Assembly: GCA_021397845.1 (NCBI GenBank)
Contig: CM038044.1
Location: 62,347,851 to 62,411,850, forward strand
DNA length: 64,000 nucleotides
Origin: Areca catechu
Lineage: Eukaryota > Streptophyta > Magnoliopsida > Arecales > Arecaceae
Direction of reading: 5' to 3'
This document shows positions 10,581 to 22,556 of this stretch, in pieces. Below the pieces are notes generated by a model that did no database searches, was not told the DNA's origin, and worked only from the letters and a program-made list of their open reading frames with translations. Each line of letters opens with the position of its first letter. Position 1 is the first letter of the stretch. A program made the translations under genes and the position numbers.

Positions 10581-11541
10581 GATCCCATAATGATGCTAAA
10601 CAATGCTGAATCATCGATCGGCCTTTAGATCAGATAGAAACCCTTATGGTATGACCCTATAAGTTCGAATACTAAGCTGGTAGCACTGGAATGTTTTCAA
10701 TACCAGTCAAAGACATCATCTAGCAATGATACCGAATGTCCGGATAGGTCGAAGATGCAGAGCAACTCTCTAGAACCTCTGGCATATTATTACTGCATAA
10801 TTCATCCCTTTGACCTCATAATGCTCAGGTTGACCTAGGGTTTGACTGCCAATCCTAATTTAGTACATGCAGATCGTGTCTCAACGTTATAAGTTCTATG
10901 ACTCCTCATAAGAACTATCCTAGACAAGGTTTTGCTAAATTGAGACATAGTGAGTCATTCACTCCAAACTATTTGGAGGGGTCAATCCCATCTTGATCCA
11001 CCACTGCTCCACAAGTACTTGACTGTACCCAGAAACCTTCCATCACTAGATTCTAGGAAGTCCGGTACTAAAGTACAGTGAGTTGCTTGTAAGCTACCAT
11101 GGTGATCTCAGGTCTGAGGGACACATATATCTATATCCCTTCGCGAGCAATCTTTTGGTAGAATGGAGCACCGCAGATGCTCATGTTCAGTGAGATGTCA
11201 TACATTTCACCTGTATGTCATATTAGTGTCTCTACACTCCTTGGTTAAGAGGACAACCAACCAATGTAACATATAACAACCTATGCTTAATACATTGTCG
11301 TAGTATAACAATATATCCTTTGGTTGTGAACTAGTTTAAGAACTACTCGATACATTTTCTCTGTATCAAATATAATGTAGTTCTAAGAACTCCATCATAC
11401 TAGAGTTTTTTTCAGGAAAATGCATATGTAATGAACAGCCAAAAGAATAACTTTTATTCATTTAAAGAATTCATATACAATTACAAAATAGCACAACCAT
11501 CTTCATCCTAGATAATTGGCTTTGGGACACTATTCCCAATA
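10581..11541 (-). repeat. Ty1/copia solo LTR
   Basis: The minus strand starts TATTGGGAATAGTGTCCCAA; TGTTGGG would be the usual start. No coding sequence or primer site adjoins it. ATATT is found on both sides (10576-10580 and 11542-11546), which fits a 5-base target duplication, although the left end is GATCCC rather than the usual TG unless one base overlaps. The family differs from the Sirevirus and the 12651 LTR. Ends are uncertain by a base or two. Confidence 0.65.
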
Positions 11542-12236
11542 ATATTCACCTGGGAATACTTCAAAAGGCTATAAATGATGGATCTAAAGCAAGAAAAAGA
11601 AGTTTTTGACAAGTGGTTAATAAGAGCATTGAATATTCTATGAGCTTTCAAGTGAAAACTCAAGAGCTTCAACTACTTCCTACCAACTTCTTGAGTTATT
11701 CTTTGAGAAATCAAGCGAGCCTTGAAGAGCATTGAAGAAGCAATCAAAAGGGCTTCATTAAGAGCTCCAACTGCAACCATTCAACAACCTTTGGTTTGTT
11801 TTAGTGTTGCTTTTCATTTGATACTCTCTACTTTTAGTTATTTCAAGTACAGCAGGTGGCTATAACTTATAGATTGTTTTGAGGTTGATTTGTTAGCCTT
11901 GAAAACCAAGTTGGGTTGTTAGTGAGCCCAAAAAAGCTAATATTGTACTAGGTTTTGGATTGTGAGCCCATAAAAGAATAATCCGACTGTTTTCGGGAAG
12001 AATATAGTGGAAATCCCAAGTATGCACCTTAGGTAGTGGACATGGGAGCTAGGTTGCTCTGAACCACTCTAAATTTATGGTATTTGTAATTGTTTTGTCT
12101 TTGTATACTCATTTGCTTCTGCATATAATACTTCATATGCTTCACTCCCCACACAAAGATTTTAAAAGGCGCATACTTATTGAAATTGTGTTCAAACCCA
12201 ATCACCCCCCCTCTTGGGTTGGCCATCTAGGCAACA
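11542..12236 (+). repeat. Right part of a plus-strand Sirevirus-like LTR
   Basis: It ends ATCACCCCCCCTCTTGGG...GGCAACA, the reverse complement of the U5 block in the S1, S2 and S3 LTRs. It also holds TGAACCACTCTAAAT, the counterpart of the CACTATA..GGTTC block in S1. A TATAAATG motif near 11571 fits a promoter. No primer site follows, so this is a solo or truncated LTR. Confidence 0.65.
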
Positions 12237-12362
12237 TAACTCATAACAGAATAAAAATCTACTCTAAGCATGCATAACAGGAACAAATTATGAACATATG
12301 ATATAGATCTATAATAAAAACAAAACTTTTTTAATCTACTTTCATGTAGCACTACTCTATCT
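12237..12362. other. Short AT-rich spacer
   Basis: No gene or repeat boundary recognised. It ends TATCT, which pairs with CATCT at 24785-24789 as the likely target-site duplication of the G4 solo LTR. So 12237-12362 and 24785 onward were once continuous. Confidence 0.4.
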
Positions 12363-12650
12363 TGGTACAGGCACCAGGATTAGACAGAGGCTCCTCAACC
12401 CTTTATGGATCTCTAATTAGAGTTTTAATCTTTAGGGTCCTGTAATAAGGTTTAAAGCCTGAGTAATTTACTTTCAAGTCATGTAATTATTATCAAGTTG
12501 GTTTCAATTTTGGTTTAGTCTTGTAATTTGGCCAATTTGGTTAAGTTAGGGTCAATTGGTCTTATAATTAGCCAAGTTGGTTCACAAGCTCAAGTCAATT
12601 TGAAGATAGGCTCAAGCTAGTTTGAAGATGGGTCAACAAGTGTGAAAGAT
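12363..12650 (+). repeat. G4 chromovirus solo LTR, segment 1
   Basis: It starts TGGTACAGGCACCAGGATT, homologous to the LTR starts at 1042, 46047 and 62953. It stops at 12650 where the copia LTR begins. The rejoined LTR (12363-12650, 14952-15449, 23814-24784) is about 1.8 kb, close to the 1042-2864 LTR. Flanks TATCT and CATCT differ by one base. Confidence 0.7.
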
Positions 12651-14945
12651 TGTGCCCTGAAAGCCAATTGAAATATTGTAATTTTGATCCCAAAATCAAT
12701 GAATTGACATTTTATAAAGGCATTAGTTTCATCATTTGCTGTGTCTTTTTGATTTTATGATGAACCCCATAGATTAGGGCTATGGTACTAGGGTTATGAT
12801 GAGATCATACCAGTGAGACCTAAAGCCTTAAAACCCTAATCTAAAATATTCCTGGTCGATGGGACATTGAGTTGGGGATCAATGTCTCCGGCAAGACCAG
12901 CACATCCTATATATGTTTTGTAATGAGGGTGACTGATCTCATAGTCACTTGTGTTTGACACTAATACTAGGATGTGAGTGTTCATTAGAGAATGAGTTCA
13001 CTGAATTGATCCAGATTGAGAATATCTAATGGAACCTTATCTGTTTGTCAATAGATAATTCTTATAGTGGGAGTAGTGCATGTGGTCCTTTGACTTGAGA
13101 CTACCATAGTACCTTATATACATGAATCCATACTTTGGTTCGCAATCAATCATGACACTGAGTCATGCACGAGGTGATACTGGTTATGGTGGATTGTATA
13201 TGGAGGTTGTGAGTAGGTCAACAAGGAATTGATCAGCCCTAGTAAGAGGGAATAGCATCCAGCTAATTTCAAATGATGGATTCAGGAAACCTTTGATCAA
13301 AGTATGAACATTAGAGTTATTTTCTAATGGTTCATTAATGAATCATCATTATAAAGATTGAGCTAGGGATGAATATGAAAATTGGATTTGACAAGTATCC
13401 ATATTCATAATCATATTCGGGATGCAAGTTGATCAAAGGACTGAATTGCCCGGTAACTCACCACTGAAGGCTATTTTGGTAAATCCACCAAAATTCCACA
13501 TCTTCCGGGTAGACATGATACGTTGCTAGACGTCAATCTTGTCTTGTAGGTATATGATTGAGTCATGGTAATTCAAATCAGTCAATTTGAATTAGATTCT
13601 AATTGACCGAGTCGAGCTAGTTTGAGTTGACCTAAATCGGCTTAGTTGAGATCTAACCGAATTAAGTCAAATAGCACTCGGACCTGCTGTTGGCTAGGTG
13701 TGGAACCCAATGGGTCACACACAAAAGAAAATTGATGAAGGATTTAATTTGGAATTAAATCATGTTTGCAGGATAAACACACTAGCATGTGTTGCAGACC
13801 AAATTTCTATTCGAATCAGATTTGAATTTGGTTCCGAATTGGGCTTAATTGGGTTCTAATTGAACCAGATTAAGGTCCAATTTATTTTTTGGGCATTGGG
13901 CTAACCCATGGCTGAACCCAAGTGAATTTAGTTCACTGAGACCCTCTCTCCAAGCCGCCCCCTCTCTTTTCTCACCCGCGCGTGCCAAGAAAGAGAGTCC
14001 ACGCGCGTGGACTTCTCTTAAAACGCGTGAGAAAGAAAACGTCGGAGAAAAATCTGAAAAGGGGCGATTCAGATCCTTGTCTGGCGCCCTTGGATCTGGA
14101 TCTGATGGCCAGAAAAAATTAAGGAAAACATCCATCGCTTTTCGGTCGCAAATCCGTCTCCAAAAGTCACGATTCATCCTGAAGTTTTTCCGAGAGTCCT
14201 CCTCGTCGGAAAAACGAAAATCAAATTGGAGAATCATGATTTTTGGTTGAGGGGACGCGTGAGGAATGAGGGATCGTGATCCCTGGGGTTTCAGAGGGTT
14301 GCGTTGTTTTGAGATGACACCCCTCTGAGATCTATAAATAGGGTTGGGGTTCTCGGGGGTTTTCACGTAACATAATTCAGAGATCCAATTCCCTTTCTTC
14401 CTCTCCAGAATACTCCTTCCTCTTGTTCTTGTTGGGTATTGTTTTCCTTACAGAGGTATCCTCTGTCGAAACTCTGACCCTAAACAAGAATAAGAAGAAG
14501 GTCTTGAACGGTAAAGGAAAGAAAAGGGAAAGGATCTATTCTTCTTTTCCTTCTTGAATTAAGACTTTGACTGTCTTAATTTTTCTTCCAATTCAATTCA
14601 GGAAAAGGGATTCAAGAAAGGGAATTCTTGAAGAAAATTCAAGAAGAGGAAAGAAGGAAGAAAAGAAATTTTCAAGAAAGAAAATTTCAGCCTAAAGGTC
14701 CAAGAATTGAATTCTTGAAAAAGAATTCAAGAAGAGGAGCCAAGAACTAGAAATTATTGTCTTCATTATTTTTCTGTGTGGATCACCATTGGAGGGTGAA
14801 CATTTGGGTACCTGGTGGAGATTCAGAGTTTGGATTTTGTGATACAGGTTAGTATCTTAATTTGAGATTAAATCTTATATAAACATCTTATATGTTTTAA
14901 TTCTTTTAAGGAGATTTTGGGTTGAAGGTTTGGTGAAGATTTCAT
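12651..14945 (+). repeat. Ty1/copia solo LTR, family copy 1
   Basis: It starts TGTGCCCTGAAAGCCAAT. AAAGAT stands on both sides (12645-12650 and 14946-14951), giving a 5-6 base duplication. The TATA box is at 14332-14340 (CTATAAATA). Copy 2 begins at 26169 with near-identical order of motifs (GATGAACCCC, GGGGATC, GACCTAA). No primer site or coding sequence follows. The right end does not show the usual CA, so the 3' limit rests on the duplication alone. The 173-codon minus frame at 13845-14366 is a shadow. Confidence 0.65.
13966..14036. repeat. Imperfect inverted repeat in copia LTR copy 1
   Basis: A perfect 18-base palindrome (13996-14013, AGTCCACGCGCGTGGACT) sits at the centre of a longer imperfect hairpin with CTTTTCTCAC and GTGAGAAAG as outer arms. 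It lies about 325 bases before the TATA box. Copy 2 has a hairpin of different sequence at the same place. Confidence 0.75.
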
Positions 14946-14951
14946 AAAGAT

Positions 14952-15449
14952 AAAAATTTTTGAAATCTATGATTCTGCCTTGCCACCGAACCCTACAAAG
15001 TGGGCAATCAAGTCAAGCCCAATTGAAGATGAGTCAAGCCACCCCTCCTCCATGCCAAATTAAAAGTGCCAACACATGGCATGCCATATCATCAATGCCA
15101 CATGGCATGGGAGGTGCCACACTTCACCAAATTCAAACTCTATGAAGAAATTCAAGACTCCAAGTTTCATGAAGAAATTCAAATTCGAACTCCATGAAGA
15201 AATTCAAATTCGAACTCCATGAAGAAATTCAAATTCATACTCCATGAAGAAATTCAACACTCCAAGTTTCATGAAGAAATTCAAATTCAAACTCCATGAA
15301 GAAATTCAAATTCAAACTCTATGAAGAAATTCCAATTCAAACTTCATGAAGAAATTCAAATTCAAACTCCATGAAGAATTCAATACTCCAAGTTTCATGA
15401 AGAAATTCGAATTTAAACTCCATGAAGAAATTCAAATTCAAAGTGGGCA
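14952..15449 (+). repeat. G4 chromovirus solo LTR, segment 2
   Basis: Resumes after the copia LTR and ends at GGGCA, the left target duplication of G2. The second half is a tandem repeat. No coding sequence. Confidence 0.6.
15134..15442 (+). repeat. Tandem array of a unit of about 25 bases
   Basis: About eleven units of the type CTCCATGAAGAAATTCAAATT. A variant with ACTCCAAGTTTCATGAAG recurs at about 15158, 15260 and 15385, giving a rough higher-order period of 100-125 bases. It lies within the G4 LTR. Confidence 0.85.
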
Positions 15450-16673
15450 TGATGCAGAACCTATATATGCATGCAAGTATTTTTTTTGTATTTTTATTAT
15501 TAAGTTGTGTGATTAATCCCGAAGAACAGACCAATAATCTAAGTAGGGAAAATAAGGCAAGATAAGAAACTAAAGCATGCAAGATAAGACCTAAAAGAAA
15601 CAGAAAGAAAAGGACCGTCGAGGCTGAGAAGCCTCGGTTGGGCTAGTTCACCTACAATAAAGCTACTAGTGGTAGAGGGGGTGTACCTGGCAATGGTGGA
15701 AGCGCCCGGTGTAGATCATACACGAAGAGATCGCTCTCAATCTGGATGTGGCCTAGAAAACCAAGCCAAAGACCAGTGGATACCCGACTTTCTGCTCGGT
15801 GGTCCGATTGCCAAGTTGGAGTCATCGAATTTGTTGGAGTCGAGGGACCTGCAAATGACCTATCAAGGGTTAGAAAACATAGAGGAGAAGAAGAAATAAG
15901 GGGAAAACAGCAAAGGGAAGAGGTTGTCTGGAGTGGGCGGCCAGGGCTTTGGAGAGCAGGCAAGCGGCAGGAAGCAATCGCAGGGCACCAGGAAGAGGAA
16001 GGGCTCACACAGAACCCCTTAAGCACACAGTAATTGGAGAATCAAAGATTATTTCACATATTAAAATTAGTTCTCATACAAGAGACTAGGGTCCTTTAAA
16101 TAGATTCATAGTCTTGGGCCCCAAGTAAAGATACAATAGTCATTACATAGGAATCCTATTCCTACCCAAACCCTAGTTAGAAAATAAGGAAGAAATATGT
16201 AGAATAAATCCCTACAATTTCTCTCCTTCTCTTGCCTTGGTCGGCCTAGGGAGGTGACCCTAGTGGCTGACCAAGGGTGGTGAGCATAAGTCTTTGGCGC
16301 CACTTTCTTCTCTCCTGGGCTTGGGCTGGCCCAGATTGCTTCAGGCTGCATTTCAGGGCTTCAGGGTCTCGAGCTTGTCTCCTGGGCTTCTGATTTCTTC
16401 TTTGAGGCTCCTCCTAGGCCTTCCATGATCCTCCTAGCTTTAGTTGGGTTGGTCTTCACTTGGCTGGCTTGGTCCTCACTTTAATGAGTTATTACTGGAC
16501 ATGTATTGGACTCCAGAAAATAACTAGCTCAACATGAGCTGACTAGTACAAGACTCAAGTAAAAACAACTTAGATGAACTAAACTTTATTACAAATGAAC
16601 TGAAATGTAACTAAGTGATCCACAGAGGGTTGAAAAGCCTCTGTCTTATTCTAGTGCCTCTGGTGTCTGCACA
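15450..16673 (-). repeat. 3' LTR of G2
   Basis: The minus strand starts TGTGCAGACACCAGAGGC after a purine-rich CCCCGGGAAAATT tract and ends GGTTCTGCATCA. A TATA-like TATTTAAAGG is near 16094-16103. Compared with the 5' LTR at 22557-23808 it has scattered substitutions and small indels, so the insertion is not recent. The frames at 15652-16033 are non-coding LTR. Confidence 0.9.
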
Positions 16674-16721
16674 AATTTTCCCGGGGTGGAAAGAACTCGA
16701 CCCTATCGATTGAAAATCATG

Positions 16722-17334
16722 CTAGCTCACATATCTCTCGAGGAGGTCTGGGTTGAGGCATTGCAAGTCCTCTTGAGAAATCCACGAATCATCTAACTCT
16801 GGCCAGCCTTGCCATCGGATCAGGTAGCATTGATAGCCGTGGCTCCGGGTCGTTAAGGCTTGATCATCCAAGATACGCTCGATCTATTCTCCTCTCTGAG
16901 GCCAATTTATTGGTGGACACTCTGGGCTAGGGTCACTCTCAATGAAAGGAATGGGTCCAAAGGCCTCACTAGGTATCACTACCGGCTCCCTATACTCAAC
17001 CAGGTCTGCGATATTGAAGGTAGAACTAATGCCCAAATCCGAAGGCAAATCTAACATATAGGCATTTGGTCCAACCCTTTCATCACTTTAAAAGGTCCGG
17101 CTCTGCGAGCATGAAGTTTCTTAACGGTCTTGGGTAGGAACCACTCAGGCCTAAGCCTAATCATGATAGAATCCCCTACATCAAATTCCTTGGCCCTTCT
17201 TCGGGAATTAACCTGTTTCTTATATGTTTCATTGCTTAGGTTTATTTTTCGGCTAATGTCCTTATGCAAGTATCTAATATGCTGTGCAAATGATTCTGTA
17301 GACTCTGAGACTCATGCATGAACAGGTAAAGGAA
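16722..17334 (-). pseudogene. Integrase C-terminus and chromodomain of G2
   Basis: The first part (17269-17051) matches the 374-1099 copy (INLSNETYKK, IMIRLRPEWF, KKLHARRAGPFKVMK) and is then frameshifted at the GSNAYVLEL point. The chromodomain can be followed in another frame: YLIRWQGWPELDDSWIS, then LERYVS and a stop (TAG, 16724-16722). So the key aromatic and acidic positions of the chromodomain are kept, but the frame is broken. Confidence 0.75.
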
Positions 17335-18012
17335 TCAGGTCAACGGGGGCTTGTACCCATGGACTATCTTAAAAGGACTCTTGCCCGTTGTCCTACTCAC
17401 TGAGCTATTGTAGGCGAACTCTGCTTTAGGCAATAATAGATCCCAAGTTCCAATGTATTCACCTACTAGACATCTAAGGAGGTTTCCTAAACTATGGTTC
17501 ACCACTTCCGTTTGGCCATCTGTTTGGGGGTGGTAGGCTGTAGAAAACTTAAGCTTGGTCCCTAACAGGTGCCACAGGATTTTCCAGAAATAACTAGTGA
17601 ACCTATCATCCTTATCAGATATGATGGTCTTGGGTAGGCCATGGAGTCTAACCACATGATCTAAGAAAAGCTTGGCTACTCTAGATGCATCAAATGTCTG
17701 GGAATAGGAGATGATGTGAGCCATCTTAGAGAACCTATCGACCACTACAAAGATGGAATCATGTCTCTTCTAGGTCTTAGGTAATCCTAACATGAAGTCC
17801 ATACTTAGATCCTACTAAGGACGATTAGGCACTGGTAAAGGTTTGTAAAGACCAGTCTTTTGCTTCTGCTATTTTGCAATAGCACAAGTTCTACACCTGG
17901 CTATAATCTGTGCGACATGCCTTTTCAATCCTGGCCAAAAAAACTGGTCCTCTATCGCTAAGATTGTCTTATTCCTACCAAAGTGACCAGCTAAACCTCC
18001 AGCATGGTTCTC
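17335..18012 (-). pseudogene. Integrase zinc domain and catalytic core of G2
   Basis: The core is open at 17745-17335. It has VDRFSKMAH (first Asp), SDKDDRFTSYFWK (second Asp) and TDGQTEVVN (Glu), so the D-D-E triad is complete. The region upstream (18012-17746) holds an HHCC zinc finger with stops: GHFGRNKT, then RCRTCAIAK. Catalyses insertion of the DNA copy into the genome. The segment is inactive because the zinc domain and C-terminus are out of frame. Confidence 0.85.
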
Positions 18013-18882
18013 CTAAATAAGGAACTCTCTAAGGAAAGTTTTAGGTATACAGAGTTGATTGTTTTGAAAAAGGTAGCCATCCTGAATGGTATACTCACTA
18101 TGGATACTATATGGTCCTAGCTTGAGGGTTTGGTAAATGTCTCCAAAGTCTGAGCAGGTTTCATATTCATCCTTTAACCTATCAAACACTATGACTTGGG
18201 TGCTAACTGATCCTAATAGCAAAGACCTATGGCTAAGGGCATCTGCTACCTTATTTTCTATTCCGGCACGGTGGTTCAAGACAAAGCTATAGGCTTGAAT
18301 GTACTCGATCCATTTACCATGCCGTGGGTTAAGTTTCTTTTGGGAGTTTTGGAACCGAAGAGCCTCATGATCAGAAAATAAGACAAACTCCTGTGGTAGT
18401 AAGTAATGTCTCCAATATCTAAGGGCCTGGACTATCACATAAAATTCCTTGTCATAGGTAGAGTACTTAAATTTAGCCTTATTCAGCTTCTCATTGTAGA
18501 AGGCTACAAGATGAATCTCTTGACTTAGTACCCCACCTATTCCTACTCCTGAGGCATCGCAAGCGACCTCAAACACCTTAGTGAAGTCAGGAAATCTAAG
18601 GATGGGTGCATGGGTCATCTTATCCTTAAGTTCTATGAAGGCCTTATCAGCTACTTTGGTCCACTCAAATGTACCCTTCCTAATGCAATCAGTTATAGGT
18701 GCGATGACTGTACTAAAATCCCTAATAAATCTCCTGTAAAAGATTTCTAGGCCATGAAAGCTATGCACATCGTGGACACTAGTGGGTATAGGCCACTCAA
18801 CAATTGTCCTAACCTTTTCAGGATCTGCAAAAACTCTCTTAGGGGTGACAACAAAACCTAGGAAGATAACTCTATGTGTCAT
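18013..18882 (-). pseudogene. RNase H and RT connection domain of G2
   Basis: An open frame of 289 codons. Residues 1-95 are the RT tail (FLGFVVTPKRVFADPEKV, FYRRFIRDFS). RNase H follows with EVACDASGVGIGG, YSTYDKEFYVIVQALRYWRHYL, LFSDHEAL and NKVADALSHR, covering the acidic catalytic residues. It degrades RNA in RNA/DNA hybrids during copying. A stop separates it from the RT core. Confidence 0.85.
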
Positions 18883-19434
18883 GAACTCACACTTCTTAAA
18901 ATTGGCATAGAGGCTATTCTCCCTAAGGGTCTAGCATACTAATCTTAGATGACTAAGGGGGTCCTTCTTAGTCCTGCTGTAAATTAAGATGTCATCAAAG
19001 TAGACCATAACAAATTTTCCAGTATATTCTTTCAGGACTTGGGTCATAATCCTCATAAAGGAACTTGGTGCATTGGAAAGTTCGAAAGGCATCACAACCC
19101 ACTCAAACAGGCCATCCTTAGTCTTGAATACGATTTTCCACTCATCCCCAGGTCTAATCCTAACCTGATGATAGCCGCTCTTAAGATCTATTTTTGAGAA
19201 AACTTTGGCTCTGGCCATCATGTCTAATATATCATCCAATCGAGAAATGGGAAACCTATATTTCATAGTTATTTTGTTGATGGCTCTAATGTCTACACAC
19301 ATCCTCCGGGTACCATCTTTCTTAGGGGTTAGTAGAGCAAGGACTGCACATGAACTCAAGCTCTCCCTAATGAAACCCTTCCTAAGCAATTCTCCCACTT
19401 GTTTCTGTAATTCTTGATGCTCACTGGGGTTCAT
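18883..19434 (-). pseudogene. Reverse transcriptase core of G2
   Basis: Mainly the 19434-18931 frame. It starts MNPSEHQELQKQV and shows LLTPKKDGTRRMCVDIRAIN, FSKIDLKSGYHQVRI (first catalytic Asp), VMPFELSNAPSSFM and VYFDDILIYS (catalytic Asp pair). In most relatives the fourth motif is VMPFGLSNAPSTFM; here Gly is Glu, a likely damaging change. A frameshift at the 5' end and a stop at 18931 break the polyprotein. Confidence 0.88.
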
Positions 19435-20317
19435 TCTATAGTGAGGAAGTTTGGTAAAGTGGCTCCTAGGACTAAGTCTATTGCATGTTGGATGTCTCTA
19501 AGGGGTGGTAATTGATCAGGTAAATCATTAGGGAAGACATCCTCAAATTCTTTCAGAACCTCAACAATTTCTCTTTGGTGTTCTTTTTGGGTTGGCTCAT
19601 GTATTTCTTTGGTGGTCAAGATCCAAATAGGGTTACCCTCAGCAATCTCTCTTTCTAACTCAGTCTTAATCAGGTTAACTCCAGGTTTCTTGTCCTTTAG
19701 GCTACTAGAACCCTTCTTAACTGGATTTCTAGGGGGAGTTGGGTGGATAACAAACTTATTCCCATGGTAGCTAAAAGCACAAACATTGGTTCGACCAAAC
19801 AGGGTTGCATTATGATCAAAAAGCCAAGGTCGACCTAGAATGATACTACTTACTTCCATGGGGATGACATCACACCAAATCTTTTCCTCATAGATTTGTA
19901 GTCTAACTAAGATTTGGCACCTAGCTTTAATCTGGATGGAGGTGGAATTTACCAAGAAACTTTGTAAGGGCTAGGATGGGGTTCTGTGGTCAATCCTAAG
20001 GATTTAACTGTATTGGCAGAGATGGCATTAACACAACTTCCACTGTCTATGATGATCTTAAGTACATTACCCCCTACCTTAACAAAGGTTTGTAGGATGT
20101 TAGTCCTACACAAATCTTCCTTAACTGGGGTTTGGGTTAAGATGCACCTAACCACTCCTAATTGGTTCTCAAACTCAGGTTCCTCCTCCTCACCTTCATA
20201 CTCATCTAACAATTGGTCATCAGCCTCATAAATTTCTCCCTCAAGTTCAGCTATGGGTTCCGGCTCCTCTTCCTCTAGCTCACCTAAGTGTAGGGCACTA
20301 ACTGGGCATTGGCTCAT
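19431..20317 (-). pseudogene. Protease and RT N-terminal linker of G2
   Basis: Two overlapping frames, 20317-19949 and 19955-19431. The first has the aspartic protease motif IIIDSGSCVNAIS, preceded by a Glu/Asp-rich stretch that follows Gag. The second has the protease C-terminal motif SIILGRPWLFD and then FEDVFPNDLPDQLPPLRDI, the usual start of Ty3/gypsy RT. A frameshift separates them. The protease would cut the Gag-Pol precursor. Confidence 0.8.
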
Positions 20318-21503
20318 AAAGTGGCATGGTTTCTGACATTAAAATAGGTCTTCTGGGGATTGTTACTCCTATGGACCTCTACAGATTTTCCTCTATCATC
20401 TTTACAGGTCAAAGGAGTACTAGGCTGGGGTCGACTCAGGTCAGGGTGACTCAGATTAGGTCAGCTGGGCTAGGTTGGCTCTGGTGGGACTGGCTATCTC
20501 CTAGGTACTGACTAGGATATCTAGTGGGTTCAGGTTTATAGTAGACGGGCCCTCTCTAGAAACGCTCATGATCCCTAGCAATCTGATAGGCATGGTCCAG
20601 GTCTCTAACCTCTCTCATATAGATCTCCCTCTTAATATCATCTCTCAGTCCAGCCCTAAACCTAGATAGAACAACATCCTCAGATTCATTTAAGTCACAT
20701 CGCATGGAATACTCATCAAATTTTGCGATGTACTCATCTACACTCCTGCTACCCTGATTCAAACGCTGCCACTGATCCATTAAACCTTAGCGATATGATG
20801 GTGGAATGTATTTCCTTTTAAGCTTACCCTTCATGGACCTCCAGGTGACTATGGGATCATGCCCTCCTAGTCTAAGGGTTCTCTCAACACTAGCCCAATG
20901 CAACCTGGCCTCTCGGACCAACTTAAGCTTAGCAAACCTAAACTTACGCTCCTCGGACATATTGTACCACTCAAAATATTGATTAATCTCTCCCTCCCAA
21001 TCTATATAGACCTTAGGATCAAGACAACCATCAAAGGTGGGGGCATCAAGTTTAATGTGTCTATAGGATCTATCTTCCTGGTCTACAAAATCTTGATTGG
21101 GTCTCCTAGGACAAACCTCTGGGATTGGGTCATGACGATGGGCTCTCCTAGGTTCATCCTCAAAGTATGGATCAGGATTTGGGGTCCTCCTAGGTTAAGT
21201 CTCATAGTAAGGGTCATGGCGAGGGGTTCTCCTAGGATGGGGAGGAGACTAAGGATCTGGCTCAGACTATGACCCATGGGTTCTTTCTATGGTCCCTACA
21301 TGGTCTTCTACCTGATCAAACATATTTGCTAAGTGTTTAAGTCTATTATTGATTCGGATAGTGAACTGAGTCAACTGAGTCATCTGGGTAGTCATCTGGG
21401 CCATTTGGTCAGCAAGGGCTTTAGTCTAGGCTTCAAGATTGTCCATGGATTCAGACAAAAATAGAGATGGTAGATGATATGATGCTCCTGATCTAGTGCT
21501 CAT
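20318..21503 (-). pseudogene. Gag of G2
   Basis: The start is ATG at 21503-21501 (MSTRSGASYH), with MDNLEA further in the same frame at 21446. Stops and frame changes break it. Recognisable parts are APTFDGCLDPKVYIDWE, the retrotransposon Gag core (open at 20780-20556: GSRSVDEYIAKFDEYSMRC and FRAGLRDDIKREI) and a degraded zinc knuckle near 20310-20345 (CQKPCHFMSQCP). An Arg/Pro/Asp repeat region precedes the core. Expected length is about 400 codons, consistent with the space available. Confidence 0.75.
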
Positions 21504-22540
21504 GCAAGACTCAATATTGACTCGACTACAGTTGCCTAGACCTAGAGTCCAAAACTAGATGCTTAATCGGGGTGGCAAACAGCCTAGAGTAACCTTGTAC
21601 TCAACCAGGTAGGTGTAAAGGGAGTGTTAGGTCCTTGATTGCCAATCCTAGACACCAATCAAAGATTGGCCAGGTAGGTGAACCAGCACACAAGCCCTTC
21701 GGGACTGAATCCCTGAACCATCATTCTAGACACTAAGCACAAGGCACACAAATGTTAGCTTGACACAGTGATCTGACACTTAGTCCGGACTCGACCAGTT
21801 GGTGTCCCTAGCCCACTAGGATAAATTAAGTCTAATATATTTTAATTTAGGCTTGGGACCGAATGTAGGGGATGTGGTTTTGGGCTAAGGAGAGGTGATC
21901 AAATCCTCCTCCCATCTGACATAGCAAAAGTATCCTTAAAGGTAGTTTATGCAATGATGGCAGGCAGATGAGGATGCAAATTAGGGTTTAGATGTTTTTG
22001 GTATTTTTGGAATATATGTATTTTTTTTTTTGTTTTAGAATTTTTTATTAAATAGAAGATAATTACAGATTATGATCTAATATGCAAGAAATATGCTAAA
22101 AATAAATATATGCAAAGATTATACTAAAAAAACCCTGAACTTTCCGAAATCGGGTCTACTGCCAAAATAAAGCAGAATTGTTCTCAGGCAGTTTTTTGAC
22201 TGGTAGAAAATCCACAGACTGAAATAATTCCTAAAAAGATTTTGTAAAATACTTTGAATTACGAAGAATCCAGCAAATATAATTTCAAAATTTTTTGAGT
22301 TATGTGAAGGCAGAAACAATTAAAATAATAGAGTATATTTGAAAAGGGTCGAAAATGAAAAAAAACCCTAAGAACTCCTTGTGTTCTTGTTCACGAGCCA
22401 ATTCACATCGGCACCCATACCGCCATAGGAGATCATGTCGATTGGGAAAGAGGGTTTCGAAGTCCTAATAATCTCCTATGATCGAATGGCCATGGTGAAG
22501 CGCCCGATCCAAGTATCCAAAGAGAACCAAGCCCAAAACA
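21504..22540 (-). other. G2 5' leader
   Basis: About 1 kb between primer site and gag start with no credible ORF. It contains a T-run at about 22020-22032. The stretch near 21800-21950 is homologous to the G3 leader at 60244-60450 (TTAGCCCAAAAACCACATCCC). That shows where S3 inserted in G3. Confidence 0.65.
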
Positions 22541-22553
22541 GGCTTTGATACCA
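22541..22553 (-). other. tRNA primer binding site of G2
   Basis: The minus strand reads TGGTATCAAAGCC, one mismatch from TGGTATCAGAGCC used elsewhere in the window. Confidence 0.85.
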
Positions 22554-22556
22554 AAT

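Noticed and set aside
13966..14036. A MITE or other DNA transposon with inverted ends
   Set aside because: The inverted repeat has almost no loop, no duplication flanks it, and it sits at a fixed place in the LTR family.
13845..14366. A minus-strand frame of 173 codons
   Set aside because: It lies inside the copia LTR copy 1, spans the hairpin and TATA box, and has no known domain; copy 2 does not keep it.
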